Shown here one piece after another: positions 11,463-23,734 of a stretch of 38,313 nt of DNA. The first letter of the stretch is position 1. Every line of letters starts with the position of its first letter. The stretch is from assembly GCF_000003605.2 (NCBI RefSeq), contig NW_003145785.1, positions 191,907 to 230,219 of the forward strand, given 5' to 3'. The notes under the pieces were generated by a model. The model was not told where the DNA came from and searched no databases. It saw only the letters and a program-made list of their open reading frames with translations. The DNA comes from Saccoglossus kowalevskii (Eukaryota; Hemichordata; Enteropneusta; Harrimaniidae). The position numbers and the translations under genes are program-made.

Positions 11463-12177
11463 GTAAGCATTCAAACAGAAAATGTGCTTTTAATAATTTA
11501 ATATGTGCATCTTAGGTGAAATACATCATGAGAAAGAGACGGTCGTCTTTTTATATCAATTGTCAAGTCAAAAACACTATGCAAAGGAAAGGAAAAAAGC
11601 AAAGCGAAGCGAAAACAACAACATATGCACCAGTCTACATTGTCGGACTAGCAAGGGTATTTTATGAATAAGAAAACATTCCATTGTGAAATTGTGAATG
11701 TGGCTTTGAGATTGTCACCTTGTTCTTGTGATTTAATGCTCTATGCACCAGGTGAATAGAGAAGCCTTGTCCTCTTTTTTTTTCACAATTTAAAACATGC
11801 CACACATTTACAATGTAGCTGGGAAACGGAAGCTAGTCTCATAACACAACAAAATATTTTCAGAGAGTCTTCCAAACTTCAACAATAAGTGCATATTTAT
11901 ATATTGTGGTGTTTTTTTCCTGATCTAGTGAGTTTATGCTGAATAGAATTCTTTTCTCATAAATATGTATGAACTTGAAATCTTCATAAACATTTATTTT
12001 TCAAAATAAACAATTTTGTTTACCTTGTTCAGGGAGGGAGGGTTACTTGCAGCTAGTAGTTGTTTAGCTCTTTAATGGCTCCTTCAAAACGTTTTTGTTG
12101 AAAAGATCCCTAATAAACTCTTTTGTCAATAAACTTATCATAATCCTCTCATAACATGGTTTTTAACATTCATAGCC

Positions 12178-12227
12178 NNNNNNNNNNNNNNNNNNNNNNN
12201 NNNNNNNNNNNNNNNNNNNNNNNNNNN
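12178..12227. other. Assembly gap (50 N)
   Basis: Exactly 50 undetermined bases, probably a placeholder rather than a measured length. Sequence on either side may not be contiguous in the genome. Confidence 0.99.
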
Positions 12228-12284
12228 TCATTATTCAAAACCAGGCAAATACAATGACCTAACAAGCAGCCTCTCGGCTGAGAT

Positions 12285-12639
12285 AGCTCCGCTGTTAGCA
12301 ATGCACATTTCAATTAAAAAACTGAATATGGTATCATTAGAAAATGAACAATATGTATAGTATCAATGCAATGGGACTTGCTGTTTTCAACAAGAATTAA
12401 AAAAATATCACTTTTCACCAAAAATGACAAAAATAATTATCAAAATTAGAGAATTGAAGATATCATCATGAAATGAACAAATCTAAGACAGGTCTACCCT
12501 AGGTACATACACACCAAGTATCAGAGCATTCAGGCTTGTAGTTTTCGAGAAGAAGTCGAAAAAGTTAAACATTGACACAGACGGCGGACGACGAACGCCG
12601 ACGGACAATCACTCATATGATAAAGTCGACAGCGGAGCT
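12285..12639. mobile_element. Non-autonomous element with 11-bp TIRs
   Basis: AGCTCCGCTGT at 12,285-12,295 is perfectly inverted at 12,629-12,639 (ACAGCGGAGCT), bounding about 355 bp. The right third is CpG-rich inside a CpG-poor zone, with repeated GACGG/CGACG words near 12,580-12,606 and an internal palindromic stretch TTTTCGAGAAGAAGTCGAAAA near 12,542-12,562. That CpG content, unlike its neighbours, suggests a more recent arrival. There is no ORF. Similar CGGACG-rich repeats are, from memory, common in marine invertebrate genomes; the superfamily is unknown and no target-site duplication was identified. Confidence 0.5.
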
Positions 12640-15600
12640 AAAAAGAAGTGTGTGAACCCCCAACACCACCACACCACTCAGTCCAGAGTATAAAAGTACA
12701 AGACATCACCAACCAGGCCAACTCTGCGGTTTGCACCTTGTGTAAAAAACACAAATGCAGATTCGTAAATTATTGACAACTTCTACTGAGATAAAGCGCA
12801 CTCGTTTGTCAACTGGCAAGCGAACTGCAATAAAAGATCAAAAAACTTTGTTGAACACATTCCTGTGTGGTGGGGGTGATTTACTAGAATGACCCTCACC
12901 CTAGAGTGATCGTTAGAGAAAAAACACTTTGAGTATGCCGCAAACGATAAAAACAATTGGCTTTTCGTTAAACATCACCACCCAGGGAACAAAAATATTT
13001 CCAAACATGAATTATATTCTTGTTGTTTAATTAAAAGCATGCATGAAAAGTTGAGCCTAGTCTAGTTTATAAACTGAAAATGAACCAACAGCTCACCAAA
13101 CTACAGAATGCACTAGCACTTGATCGTAGAAATTCGAGTATAAAGGCACCAATAAATAAAAACAAATATTTGCAATGTGATCACGGCAAGCATTATTTAA
13201 TAAAATACAGCAAATATGACAAAGTTGAGCACTTCTCTCATACTAGATACAGAGCTGTCAGAGATCTGCCTAAGTAACGTAAATGGTTAATTTTCTGCTA
13301 AGAATATTAGCGATTTTAAAATGTAATTGTAATCGTGAGAACAAAATTTCAAGTTGGTGTGACTTGATGTCTTTAGGACCCCAGTCCAGTTAAAGTGGTT
13401 AATAGAAGATTCTAATTATGTGAATTTTCCCTATCCCTATAAAGGAGCTTGAACCTATTGGACAACTCTGCTAAAGGAATTCAATGCAGGAGACAACTAT
13501 GATGTCAGCATAAAGTTCAAACGCCCGACGAAACGAGCATAAAGAAACTACGATGACAACATTTCAGTTATACACAAAACAGCCCTGAAAGAGTGACATT
13601 TATAAGTGTCTTCGGGAAAGAAAAGCCCTAAAGAAACTCATAAAAACACACATGCTTGAATGGCATCCCCGGCACCGCAGAGGAAAAAAATACGAACAAT
13701 TGTCGCATAAACCTTTTATTCGTACATCTAAATCATGGTGTGGACAATATAACACCATAATAACATTGACAGTTTGCATAGACTCACCAGCTTTGGGCTT
13801 TCAACAAACAGGCACTTAAAAATTAGAGCAAGTTATCAAAATCAGGACAAATGTCTCGCATTATTTTGTATAGGGCCCCTATAAGAACACAAAGATGTAA
13901 CCATAGACATGATTACGATCCAGAGAAGAAACGACTCTATTCTTGCCCAATATACTCCTAATCAAAGTATATCAAACTCTATGTGATTTGGTGATTGTTA
14001 CACGTAGCTAATCAGTCCAACGCACACTGACTATCAAGAACTGACATTACAAAAAACTCTCCCTTCTAACAAATTCAGCCAACCTTATCCCTTCAAATAA
14101 CTACAGTAAAATCTGAAACCAATTACAATTCTTTTGCTGTATGAAAAACCACAGGTCTCTGAGTTGCCGAAGTTTACTTCAATGAATTGGTCACCATGGA
14201 CACCATTTACTTTAATGAAGTCAGTTTACCTGCACAATTTACAATTTTGATGTATGGCGTCATATACTGATAATAGGACCATGCTTTGTGAACACTGAAC
14301 GGTTTGATACCCAATTTTCAGTTATTTGATTTAAGAATATCAGACAGAAAACGTGTTTACCCTCTCTGTGTAACGTGAACCAAGCCCTGGAGGCTAAAGT
14401 AATCGTTCTCTAGTCTTCATTATTACGATGGCAGGTATACCCAATTTGCTGTAAAGCTGACAGCCCGTGGTATTAGGCACGCTTTCATCTATGTAGAGAC
14501 CTGATTACCCAACATGCAAACATTCACGGTGTTGTTCCTAGGTAATTCCACATCAGTTTAGTTGCCATCATTTGCACTTGATTGCGGCACCAATACTGAT
14601 GTTCTAAAACAGATGGGTTTTTTCTCAAAGGTATCCTTCAATGATAATTGATTTCAAGGCTAGCCCTCAGAGCTTTCCACTATTTGCTGTGCACTGATTT
14701 CAACCATCCAATGTTCTTTTAACTTTGTAAAAGAAAAATCTGTAATTCTGAATTTATAATATTGGGTAATAGTAAAAACATCAACTTCGATGTAAGCATT
14801 CTTTTCTTCTCCCTATACATCACATTGATATGCAAATGAAGGGGTGTCACATGATATCTATGAGAGCACCTGACTGGGCAGAAGTAAATTGTCGGAATAA
14901 TGTGTACATTCCCTTTTCTCCACAAGAACAATAAACTTGAACAAACAACACAATGAAGGACATCAAGGACATGGAGAGCAAAGTTGTAAAACAGGATTTG
15001 AAAAAAGATGGATGAGTTAATGGGTAAATTAACAACCTATTTATGTCTGATTTCTTGTATAAAACCTAGCAACAATGTATCCTATTATCACCCAGCAGGG
15101 AAGACCAAGAAGACTTCTTATTAATCATAATTTCATAAATGAGAGTACATTTGATAGCCTGTACAGATTTTTTATTATTATAGTATGTTATTACCACGTC
15201 AATGGGGTCCCCAATGAGTAATAAAATTAATTTGCATAATATTAAACACACAATGTCTAGTTCATTCAGACAGCTTGCAAGTGAGAGGAAGAGATTTTTT
15301 TTTGCACTGAATTCTCTATCGTGATTATTACCGCAGTGGCCGCCATAATCTGTAATTATTACCATAGCGACAGTCACAATGCATTAGCTTACGTACATGA
15401 TGTACACGAGTTTTGGCCCAGCGGCCATGATTAACTTTTGAGAGCATCTCATTTGAGGGTGAGGGTCTCACTGTGATAAAAATATATGAATTATCAATTT
15501 CTTTTTATTCGTCTGTTTGACTTGCAATATATGCGAACACAAAAATAGGTAGTATGTACCAGTACAAGTGTTTGATGATTGCTTTTCCACAAACAGATGA

Positions 15601-17745
15601 AATTAATGTTATAGCAGATGATTAGTACATAACTGAAACCTGCATATGATTTTACAGTATGAGCCGTAAATGGGTAATTTTATCCTCCTTCAAAAATCCT
15701 CCAGGTAGAATAATGGTGATGAGTGCACTAAATAAACTATCATATAAGCACTTCAACAGAAAGTACTTTGATTATCAAATAGAAATACCCATAATCTCCA
15801 ACTGCTAAGAGAATGGTGGGATATCTACGCTGTAAATTTAAGAGGAAATAATTTTATGCTATGGAAACCTGCAACTGCTTTTCCAAAATAATCTTGCTGA
15901 GAAAAAATGCCATTGGAATAAAAATAAAACCAGAATTATGATATTATTTTTAGGACAGACCATGGTGGTTATTGTGGACAAAGACCTATTTATGGAAGTG
16001 AGGTCATTGCCCGCTCTGACAGCTATGGCTTAAAAAGACTGAAGAGGGATGCACTGAATGAAGCCATTTCCGTTTTGGAGAATAGACTTCTGTTCAAATC
16101 CCAGTCAACAACATAAATTACTTTTTAAATGCCTAACCATGTGAAAAAAATAACATGATCATCAGAGTACGGCAGCAAACCTGGTATCGCTAGGAATTTC
16201 GATAGAATTAACTGATGCCTAAAAGTACAGGAACTAACAAAGTGATATCGTAGGCATAAATGAAAGAATGTTTTTGTTTTTTTTCTCTAGCATAGTGATT
16301 GTAATATCAATGGTTTCCTTAATTTAATGTGATTAGACTGGGTTATATCAAGGTGGCGAAAGAATATGCAGAGTATTTCATTCACAGCGTGGTATACATT
16401 ACAACATATTTATAAACATAGCATGCAGAGTTTTTTTTTTTTTTTTTTAAATTAGCATGAACAGTGTCTCTTATGTGCATAAACAATGTGCCTTACACTC
16501 TAATAAAACAAATACAGAGACATTAGAACTACATCAACCAACATGAACTACATCATTTTTGTAGGTATTTACTGTTGCTAAATAAAGACAAGTTTGCTAT
16601 GTTTTGTGTTACTGGATTGAATGTCATTTTCCTGAGGGGGTATGGAGGATATGTGACTTTTCAGCTCATTATACTTACAAAGTAGTTTGCATATCATTTC
16701 AATATATTGCCATTGACCAATGATGCAAGAGTTTGAAAATCCGTTCATGTCTTTTTTAACTGAAAACCATGACAACCACATGAATAACACAATAATCTGT
16801 CATAAAATTCACAAAAACTGAACAAATCTTGAATGAAATTGCCACAATCACAAAGATGGGAAAACTAATTGGGCTTATTAAATTGACATTTATCATGTCG
16901 AAGACTTTTTGTATAGAGAAAATATTCAATGATAATGACAGTATACATGTACTTTAGAAACTGTATCTACAATGACAAGTCATGTGTATAATACAGGGAA
17001 CACTTAATTACTTCAGGTTGACCATTAGAACAGGGGTAGTAGACGGTAAGACTACAGTAATAGGCAAGTTTAATCTGTTTCCTCACTTTTTTTTTTTTTC
17101 AAATGACGGCTTTTGCTGTGATATTTGTTGCTTTTCTTTATCAAAGGATTTTTTTATAATTTTTTTCTGTGCAAATTTTTTCTAAAAACACCCTTCTCCC
17201 CCAAAAATTATAATGGTCAACCTCAATAAAAATCACTATGATAAACGTATTAATTTTGACAAATGTTTATGAATTTTGAAAGTCGGGAAACAGCAAAATT
17301 TTGTCGTAAATATTTTATTTGGAATCATTAAGACAATGACTTGCAGTGACCTTCACAAAATTTCTTGCGCACAATTCACCTGAAATTATTAAATGATAAT
17401 GGTGAAAAAAATATTCACTGCATGTTCCTGTGACTAATTCTGCAGATTAATACAAGTTTCGACCACCATGTTATGTAGTGCCCGCTTGTATATTGTGTAA
17501 ACATTGTATTTTGATATGTGTTACAGATACAATGTATAGAATGATACTACCGCAACAGGGGCATTATAGGGTACATGTACCGTATTTACTGGTACTCCGC
17601 TGCATTAGTAAACCATCTCGAAGCCAAAACAATTTATACTGTTTATATCACCCTCCTACTGTTATCAGTTATGACATTAACACAAGCTGATGCGATCACA
17701 ATAAAATAAATGAAGATAACACAAAAAATGTTTGCAAAAAGCTTA
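12640..17745. other. Unassigned DNA
   Basis: About 5.1 kb without a recognisable gene. CpG is slightly more frequent at 12,640-13,690 than elsewhere on the left side. There is a T18 run at 16,431-16,448. Minus-strand frames at 14,719-15,035 and 15,066-15,377 (103 codons) have no recognisable product, and the plus-strand frame at 13,080-13,277 is equally anonymous. Frames of this length are expected by chance. Confidence 0.5.
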
Positions 17746-17920
17746 GCATGAATACCCAATCTTTTTATTTATAATTGGTTACAAATGACATGACACACTG
17801 GCAAAATATTGACAACTTCTGAAAGCATTGTTTAAAGCATGAATCTTTCTTTTCATATTTCATTACAATTGACATGATACACCGGCAAAATATCAATAAA
17901 TTCTAGAAGCATTGTTTAAT
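17746..17920. repeat. Diverged tandem duplication, about 90 bp
   Basis: Copy 1 (17,746-17,836) and copy 2 (17,837-17,920) both run GCATGAAT, a T-rich stretch, TTACAAwTGACATGAyACAC, GGCAAAATAT, and end GAAGCATTG or GAAAGCATTG plus TTTAA. There are several substitutions and a small length difference, so the duplication is not recent. No coding potential. Confidence 0.85.
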
Positions 17921-20848
17921 CGTTTCCAGTCGCATTCATTCATACAACCATATGGTACAGTGAATCGAACAGACAGGATTATATCATTTTTCAAAGCGGC
18001 AACAAAATTGACTGGAAGCAATGCATAGAAAGAGGATCTAAAAAAGCTGACAAATCATAAAGTACAGCGTGCTGCATCGGCAATGCTTAGAATATATGAA
18101 AGTGAAAGTCGGACAAAACATCGATATATGGCAGCCTGCATACAGACAGTGTAATCATTTATAATATTCAATTTAAAAGTTATACTGACCCAAATTTTAA
18201 AGACAATACTAGTATGACTGACCAGTAATTTCTGTAATTTCTGTTTATTTTTATTTTCATCCTATCGGTAATTACTATGCATTGTGTTGTATCAATAAAC
18301 ATAAACTTGCTGGTATAGCAGCGAAGTACACTGGTAAACACTAGGGGCACTAGGGCCACTAGACTCGCCCAAACTATTACACATCACCAAAGAATACATG
18401 CAAGTAAAGAAAGTGCTACTACAGATACACTGAATACAGGTAGGATACATGCACAATTGTGTATCAACGAACGATCTGATGGATTTGAACAGCAGAGACA
18501 AAAGGGTACTGTATAGGAAGAAATAATTGCTGAGTTTAATTTTCACGGATTTCAGATTAATAGAGTGATAGGTATAAAGCTGAGGAATGTTTTATAAATG
18601 TTTTATAAATATAATTATTTATAAATCAAATATGACTGGTAGATTCAAAATTGACCAATATGGTGACATCACGAGTTCTGATTAATTTTAATTAGTTAGT
18701 TCAGCATCATCCAATCAGCAAGCCCTTCATTTTGAATAATTGAGTGTTCACAGTTGCTACAATGTATGTCATATGAACACTTGTATGCATATTAGTGGCA
18801 TAAACAATGTGATCATCAAATATTTGAATTTGAATAAAAGCTGATGATCGGTACATGTATTGTACTATTGTAATACGTTTATAAACAAAAGTACAGCCCT
18901 TCTGTCTTTACTGTATTCGCTGGTTTTTAAACTTACTGGTTTGTGGAGAAAACAGTACAATGTATTATTAAATTTGAATATTACCAGGGTTTTAATTTAG
19001 CGCATTCAGCTAAACAGCGAAATTGAAACCCAGTTACAGATTAAGCCCTATACCAGTATCCATGGGTTCGTCTCAAAATAACGTTCATAGATTCCATGAG
19101 GAAAAACACTCAGTGAGATGACACAACAGACAAGCTGTAAATATCAATGATGGTTTAAACTATTGAAAAGAACTTCCTGTTTGTTTTCTTCAATATCCAG
19201 TTATCCAGCGAGTTGACTAGGGTCATATAACAAGATGATGTCACTAGCCTCCTTAAAAATTTAATTGGTAGGCAGGTAAACACACCAGGTAAAACATAAA
19301 CACATAAAACAACAACAAAAAAACACTTTTATGATGTTTAGATGATAAATGTCTCATTGAATTCAATCTTATTGGTTTGCAGTCCCATAGCTCTTTATCT
19401 ACGCGATCTTGCTACATGTGTATTAAAATAAGGTCAATGTACAACAAATTGATAAACACCATTTTGGAAGAAACTCACACAAACAATTGACCAGAAACTT
19501 GATTTATCAGTCAAAATGTCAATTTGGCACAATTTGGTTAAATTCTAGTGTACAGGGAAATAAAGTGAGGCTATTCCTGCTGAGACTACACGCATGCGTA
19601 ATGTGTGCATTCTGTCTTGTGAATCTACCACATATTGCAGAACAGTTGACAACCAGATGTAAACATCACCCACTCTGATAATGCTGTGGAACTAAGGCTA
19701 ATAATCTCATGAATACATTTTATATGATCCATCCACATGGAGAAAAATGTTTCAGATCACTTATTTTTGATTTGTGAAAACTAATTAAACCATCTGTTCA
19801 TAGATTTAATAAAAATTCATAAAACCCAAGTGCGAATATGTGACATAAAATATTAAATCAATCGAAGTGTTATTTTTATGATTTAAAAAGGACTTGAATA
19901 GTTCCTGATTCCAAGAAAAAATCAATAAATGTTCTATATCGATAATTGTGTGAAACTTGAATCCCAGATACAGGTATTGAATTTTACTAGCTCAACTACC
20001 GGTAAAATAATACTTGGTTGTCATGACAAACACGCTACAGCGTCACCTCATACATGTATTACATGTGGATAGAATTTTTTTTCTAAACTAGTTTCACAGA
20101 CCTACATAATTTTTTACATATTTTTTTAAACATCTTAATGAAGAGAGGTAGCAATAGTAAAACTATGAAATTACAAAAAAATACATTAAAATGTGCAAAA
20201 CTTTTCATCAAAATATTGGCAGATAAAAATTATTCATTTATCACAACTGTTTCGAAGAAAAAGGGAAAAAAAATTATGAAAAACTGTAAACATGAAATAC
20301 TTTTTAAAAAATGTTTTTAAAAAAATGAGCTAAACTAAAAATCAAATAGAATATACCTGCAATTGTGAAATGCATTCCATTTAAATAATGTACTTATCAA
20401 ATGATGAAATATTTTTTTTATGAAGAGATATAATTATCTTAGGATGAGTTACGGGGATTGCTTAGGTTTAGTAATAATAGCAAAACTGTTACAACTGAAT
20501 ATAACAGCAGTTGACTACATGAAAAAGGACATTTTACATAAAAAATAGACAGAAAATACAACTTTTTATGAATCAATACTAAAATTAACTAAATGAATAA
20601 TTAATTCTTTCTCCCTTGTTGTTTTCCCCCGTTATCATAATATTTTAGTAAACTCCTGAATGATACACACTGCTGCACACACTGAAACAAATAAATTTGT
20701 TTATCGCTATCTAGGGAAATTTTAAAAAGTATGACATTTTGATAAAATAATCATAGTGTCTGAATGTCGTTGTTATAATGTACAACACAAATAAACACTT
20801 TTAATAAAAGTAAGAATAAGTAAAACACAAAAAACGAAATACATTTTG
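17921..20848. other. Unassigned AT-rich DNA
   Basis: No gene recognised. It includes an 11-bp tandem duplication (ATGTTTTATAA, 18,587-18,608), an ACTACCGGTA decamer at 19,995, and an X-box-like site with one mismatch, GTTGTCATGACAAA, at 20,017-20,030. The minus-strand frame at 18,292-18,546 and the plus-strand frame at 20,138-20,320 have no supporting signals. Confidence 0.5.
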
Positions 20849-21061
20849 TACTATACAAATACTTTATTTTAGCTGGAATTAATTTTCACTAAAAAGACCT
20901 TTTGGATATTTTGCATGGAATTTATTTTCACTGATTTTTGGCGAGTTGAATGTAAAATATAGGAAAAAAGGTATATTCGCAGGATTTTATTTTCACTGAA
21001 TCATTCCTTCAGCTAAAATAGCGAAAATTAATTCCAAGCGAAAATAAAGTATTTTACAGTA
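20849..21061. mobile_element. Foldback MITE with about 40-bp TIRs
   Basis: The left end reads CTATACAAATACTTTATTTT then AGCTGGAATTAATTTTCACT; the right end, reverse complemented, reads CTGTAAAATACTTTATTTT then CGCTTGGAATTAATTTTCGCT. The arms are about 85% identical by eye. Both ends abut TA (20,849-20,850 and 21,060-21,061), the target site of Tc1/mariner-type transposases. Inside, GGAATTTATTTTCACT and GGATTTTATTTTCACTG repeat the arm motif twice more. About 213 bp, no ORF, so it would depend on a transposase supplied elsewhere. Confidence 0.8.
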
Positions 21062-21563
21062 ATCAATCCATGTCAAGGTTTTCTTTTCACATCAGTAAAT
21101 GAATATTTCAGTAGATTTTAAAAATGTTCATAAATGACTAATTGATAATAGGGACATTTGTCCATCATGACATGTCAAATCAACCAATAAAAGTAAGCGA
21201 CATATAATTTCACAGCAACAACAGAGGTGAGAACAAGCGTATATTTGTAAATAGGAAAACCACTCAAACAAAAAGATTAATACCAAAAGCACCCTTCTTC
21301 AATTACTAATCTTTTGAACCCTATTATTTTCTTTTAAAAATTTGTAAATTTATATTTTGAATACATAATTTCCAAATTTGTTTTAAAACACAACAGAAGT
21401 TGATTTTGGTGTTAAAATGGATAAGGCAGGTTCCTTAATCAGGAAGATTGCACAATGGAATCATGGGATACTATTCTTTTAGAATAAACAACAAATCTGT
21501 ATTATTTTCCATTGTCTTTATTCCAGTAAGAAACTGAAAATCAACCTAATAATAACTGGGCGC
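21062..21563. other. Unassigned AT-rich spacer
   Basis: Lies between two MITEs. Nothing could be supported in it. Confidence 0.5.
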
Positions 21564-21781
21564 TTAAACCTTTTCACCACCAGACTTTCTCGCCTTAATT
21601 TTTCTGTACCTTTTCCTTTTATTCTTCAATATTTCTGGAGCTAACAAACAAAATTTGAGTAAATTTTCAGTTTTCACTCAAAAAATTTGGCTATTTTTGC
21701 TTTACTTATTTGAAAGAAAGTGCAGACAGGACTATTTTGTAATTTGTGATTAAAAGAAGGAACTGGTGGTGATAAGGTTAA
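21564..21781 (-). mobile_element. piggyBac-type MITE, family A copy 2 (intact ends)
   Basis: The best-preserved copy. TTAA at 21,564-21,567 and TTAA at 21,778-21,781 flank an element whose ends are ACCTTTTCACCACCAG on the left and, reverse complemented, CCTTATCACCACCAG on the right. Orientation is opposite to copy 1. It is about 210 bp and has no coding capacity. TTAA duplications and ends beginning CC are typical of piggyBac-derived MITEs, so the assignment is reasonable. Precise TTAA flanks make it the reference copy for the family. Confidence 0.8.
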
Positions 21782-22106
21782 ATAAATTAAAAAAAAACCT
21801 TTTCATTAATTTATCATAACAGTTAACATAATATCATAATGCTTGAATATGCTACAAAGTGAGAACATTTTTCCCGAAAGATGAAAGCATGGCTTCTCTA
21901 TTGTTAGAGTAGAGCAGCATCCAATAAGAGAGGTTGTCAATGATACAACATCCAGGCCTCACAATTTCCACTTCTATGCGAGTGTATCAATAGAACATGA
22001 CGAGCCAAGCACGATTTGATCTGCCCATAAAACATATCACCACAATGATTTGACCTGCAGATAATATTGTTCCTTATCTGAGATAGGTGAATTTTCAAAA
22101 CATTTT

Positions 22107-22270
22107 TTAACAATTTCACCATCTTTTCATCACAAATCAACAAAACAGTGCTGTTTATAGTTTGCACCTTCCTTCATAAGATTAGGACAAAAATAGTCAA
22201 TTTTTTTTTGAATAAAAACTGAAAATGGACTCAAACTTTGTCCTTCAAAATATGGGTTCATTCACCAAAA
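22107..22270 (+). mobile_element. piggyBac-type MITE, family A copy 3 (truncated)
   Basis: Starts at TTAA (22,107-22,110), then CAATTTCACCATCTTTTCATCACAAAT in two blocks, TTTATAGTTTGCACC, a T-run with GAATAAAAACTGAAAA, and GGGTTCATTCACCAAAA; homology to copy 1 is lost around 22,270 and the right TIR is missing. It lies about 325 bp from copy 2 in the opposite orientation. The minus-strand frame at 21,937-22,167 runs through it and is not a gene. Confidence 0.7.
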
Positions 22271-23132
22271 TGTATACATAGTTTTTTATCAACATAAATA
22301 TGTGTGTGTGCGTATGTATAGAAAACATCCTATACCCATAATAAACCTGCCACAAAAAAAAATATTTGCAAAAAAGTTGTAGACACAGGGTATGTAAAAT
22401 AATTTACACAACTTCAAGCAGAAAATCAATATTATTTGACAAACATAAATGTTATTTGAAATAGCAGTTGTTCACTGGTTAGATAATAAAGTGAAGCAGG
22501 TGGATGGGATCACAAGAAAGTTGTACATTTCTAGTTTCCGTTCAGCTGGTCTACAACTGACCAGGGCACGACCTGCTTTTTAATATTTTTTCTTAAATTT
22601 ATGTTGTTATAGGCAACCAAAATGACCCCCTTGTGATGGTTATAATGCTGGAATGTTAATATTACTCATTTGCAACAGCACCTACAATGTACATGTTTTA
22701 CAGCTATTTGCAAGCAATTATCATACATGTTATACCATGATAAACTATTTCTGAAAAAAATAACCAGAAACGCAGCTCATGCTCCCTAAAAACACATTTC
22801 TGGGAGAGTGGAAACATATAAAAACATAATCAGTGTGCTAACTTGGTCGCTTTTTATACAAAACATTCAATTTGAGATGAATTTGGCTTTGAAAAAAATG
22901 TTTTTAAAGTGAGTCCACGCCCCAGCAACACCAGGATGTATGCCATGTAGGGGGTTACGCACGAAGACAATAATTTCCCACTTGCCCTATTCTCTAGAAA
23001 TACCTTTAGTCAATACGCAAGTATGAGTGCATGTCATTCTTACGTACCACAATGTAAAGTCAAGTTAATTAGTCTAATTGGCAGATAAAATCATCTTTTA
23101 TATTAAGTGACAGTCGTAAACATCCGAATGCC
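22271..23132. other. Unassigned DNA
   Basis: No gene or clear repeat. There is a short TGTGTGTGTGCG stretch near 22,302. Confidence 0.5.
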
Positions 23133-23277
23133 TTAACCCACGCAATGGTAGCCTATGGAAAGATGTACAGTGAACACATTAATTATTCACTGGGCTTTAA
23201 TTTTTACTATTTTCTCATTGTTCCAAAGGCATCTCTTTAAATACTCAGTGGAAATTAATGCTTTTTACAGTGGGTTA
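23133..23277. mobile_element. Possible short TTAA-type MITE
   Basis: TTAACCCAC at 23,133-23,141 is mirrored by GTGGGTTAG near 23,269-23,277, bounding about 145 bp. Only 8 bp of the ends match and the right TTAA would be changed to TTAG, so this is tentative. Confidence 0.3.
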
Positions 23278-23646
23278 GAACATATCTAACTAGCCATAAC
23301 TAGAGACAATTTTGGTGTTAGGGAAAAGGGAGGTAACTTCAGTTTCAATGCATCCACTCAAACAGAGAGAACTACCGGTAGGATGTGTGAACTTAGAAGT
23401 CAAAAATACTAAAAATGTTGATATCAAATTAAGATACATGTATTAATGAATGATTGGTTATTGATCACCCTGATGACTGCTGCACAAATGTTTTAAGCAT
23501 TTACAGTTGCCTCTAAGCTTCTTGGGAACTAAACTAACCCCCCTCCTCCTCCCCCTCAATGGACTACCCCTTCCTCTTTTCCCTAAATGATAGCAAGACA
23601 TTTCACACTTTTATTTAATTTTACTTGAAACCAATCCTAAATTCAG

Positions 23647-23734
23647 CAATGAAATTGAACTTATTGCCAAGGAGAAAAAGCAAAATAATGTACTGCTGGA
23701 GGGTCTGGGTGTGCAGCTAGGTGAGCTAGCGTGA
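23647..23734 (+). CDS. Candidate coding exon or 3' coding end, unknown product
   Basis: An acceptor-like TCCTAAATTCAG ends at 23,646. The next frame, entered on the third codon base, is open for 28 codons to TGA at 23,732-23,734. It includes NEIELIAKEKKQNN followed by VLLEGLGVQLGELA, a charged, heptad-like stretch that reads like a coiled coil. A strong donor, CTAG|GTGAGC, lies at 23,720/23,721, so the exon could end there, or the frame could be a C-terminus with an AATAAA at 24,119. I do not recognise the protein. Points against: the polypyrimidine tract is weak, the unspliced open frame is only about 46 codons, and the strand is opposite to the inferred 27-kb gene. The 82-codon minus-strand frame across it is probably its shadow. 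Confidence 0.25.

Larger units (their letters stand above)
8574..12177. other. Unassigned very AT-rich DNA up to the gap
   Basis: Mostly featureless. It includes a partial TTAA element (10,590-10,680), a near X-box GTTACCATGGCAAT at 10,280-10,293 (one mismatch at the last base) and a candidate plus-strand exon (11,387-11,462). Runs of A and T are common between 9,240 and 10,200. Low CpG throughout. Confidence 0.5.

Noticed and set aside
12022..12150. Short protein-like minus-strand frames (for example LTKEFIRDLFNKNVLK) next to the gap, with a donor CAAG|GTAAAC
   Set aside because: Open frame of only about 31 codons in AT-rich DNA, stop before the donor, and adjacent to unknown sequence.
15066..15377. 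103-codon minus-strand ORF
   Set aside because: No recognised motif, splice or promoter signal; length within chance expectation.
16091..16105. TTCAAATCCCAG resembling a tRNA B-box
   Set aside because: No A-box at the right distance and no cloverleaf could be drawn.
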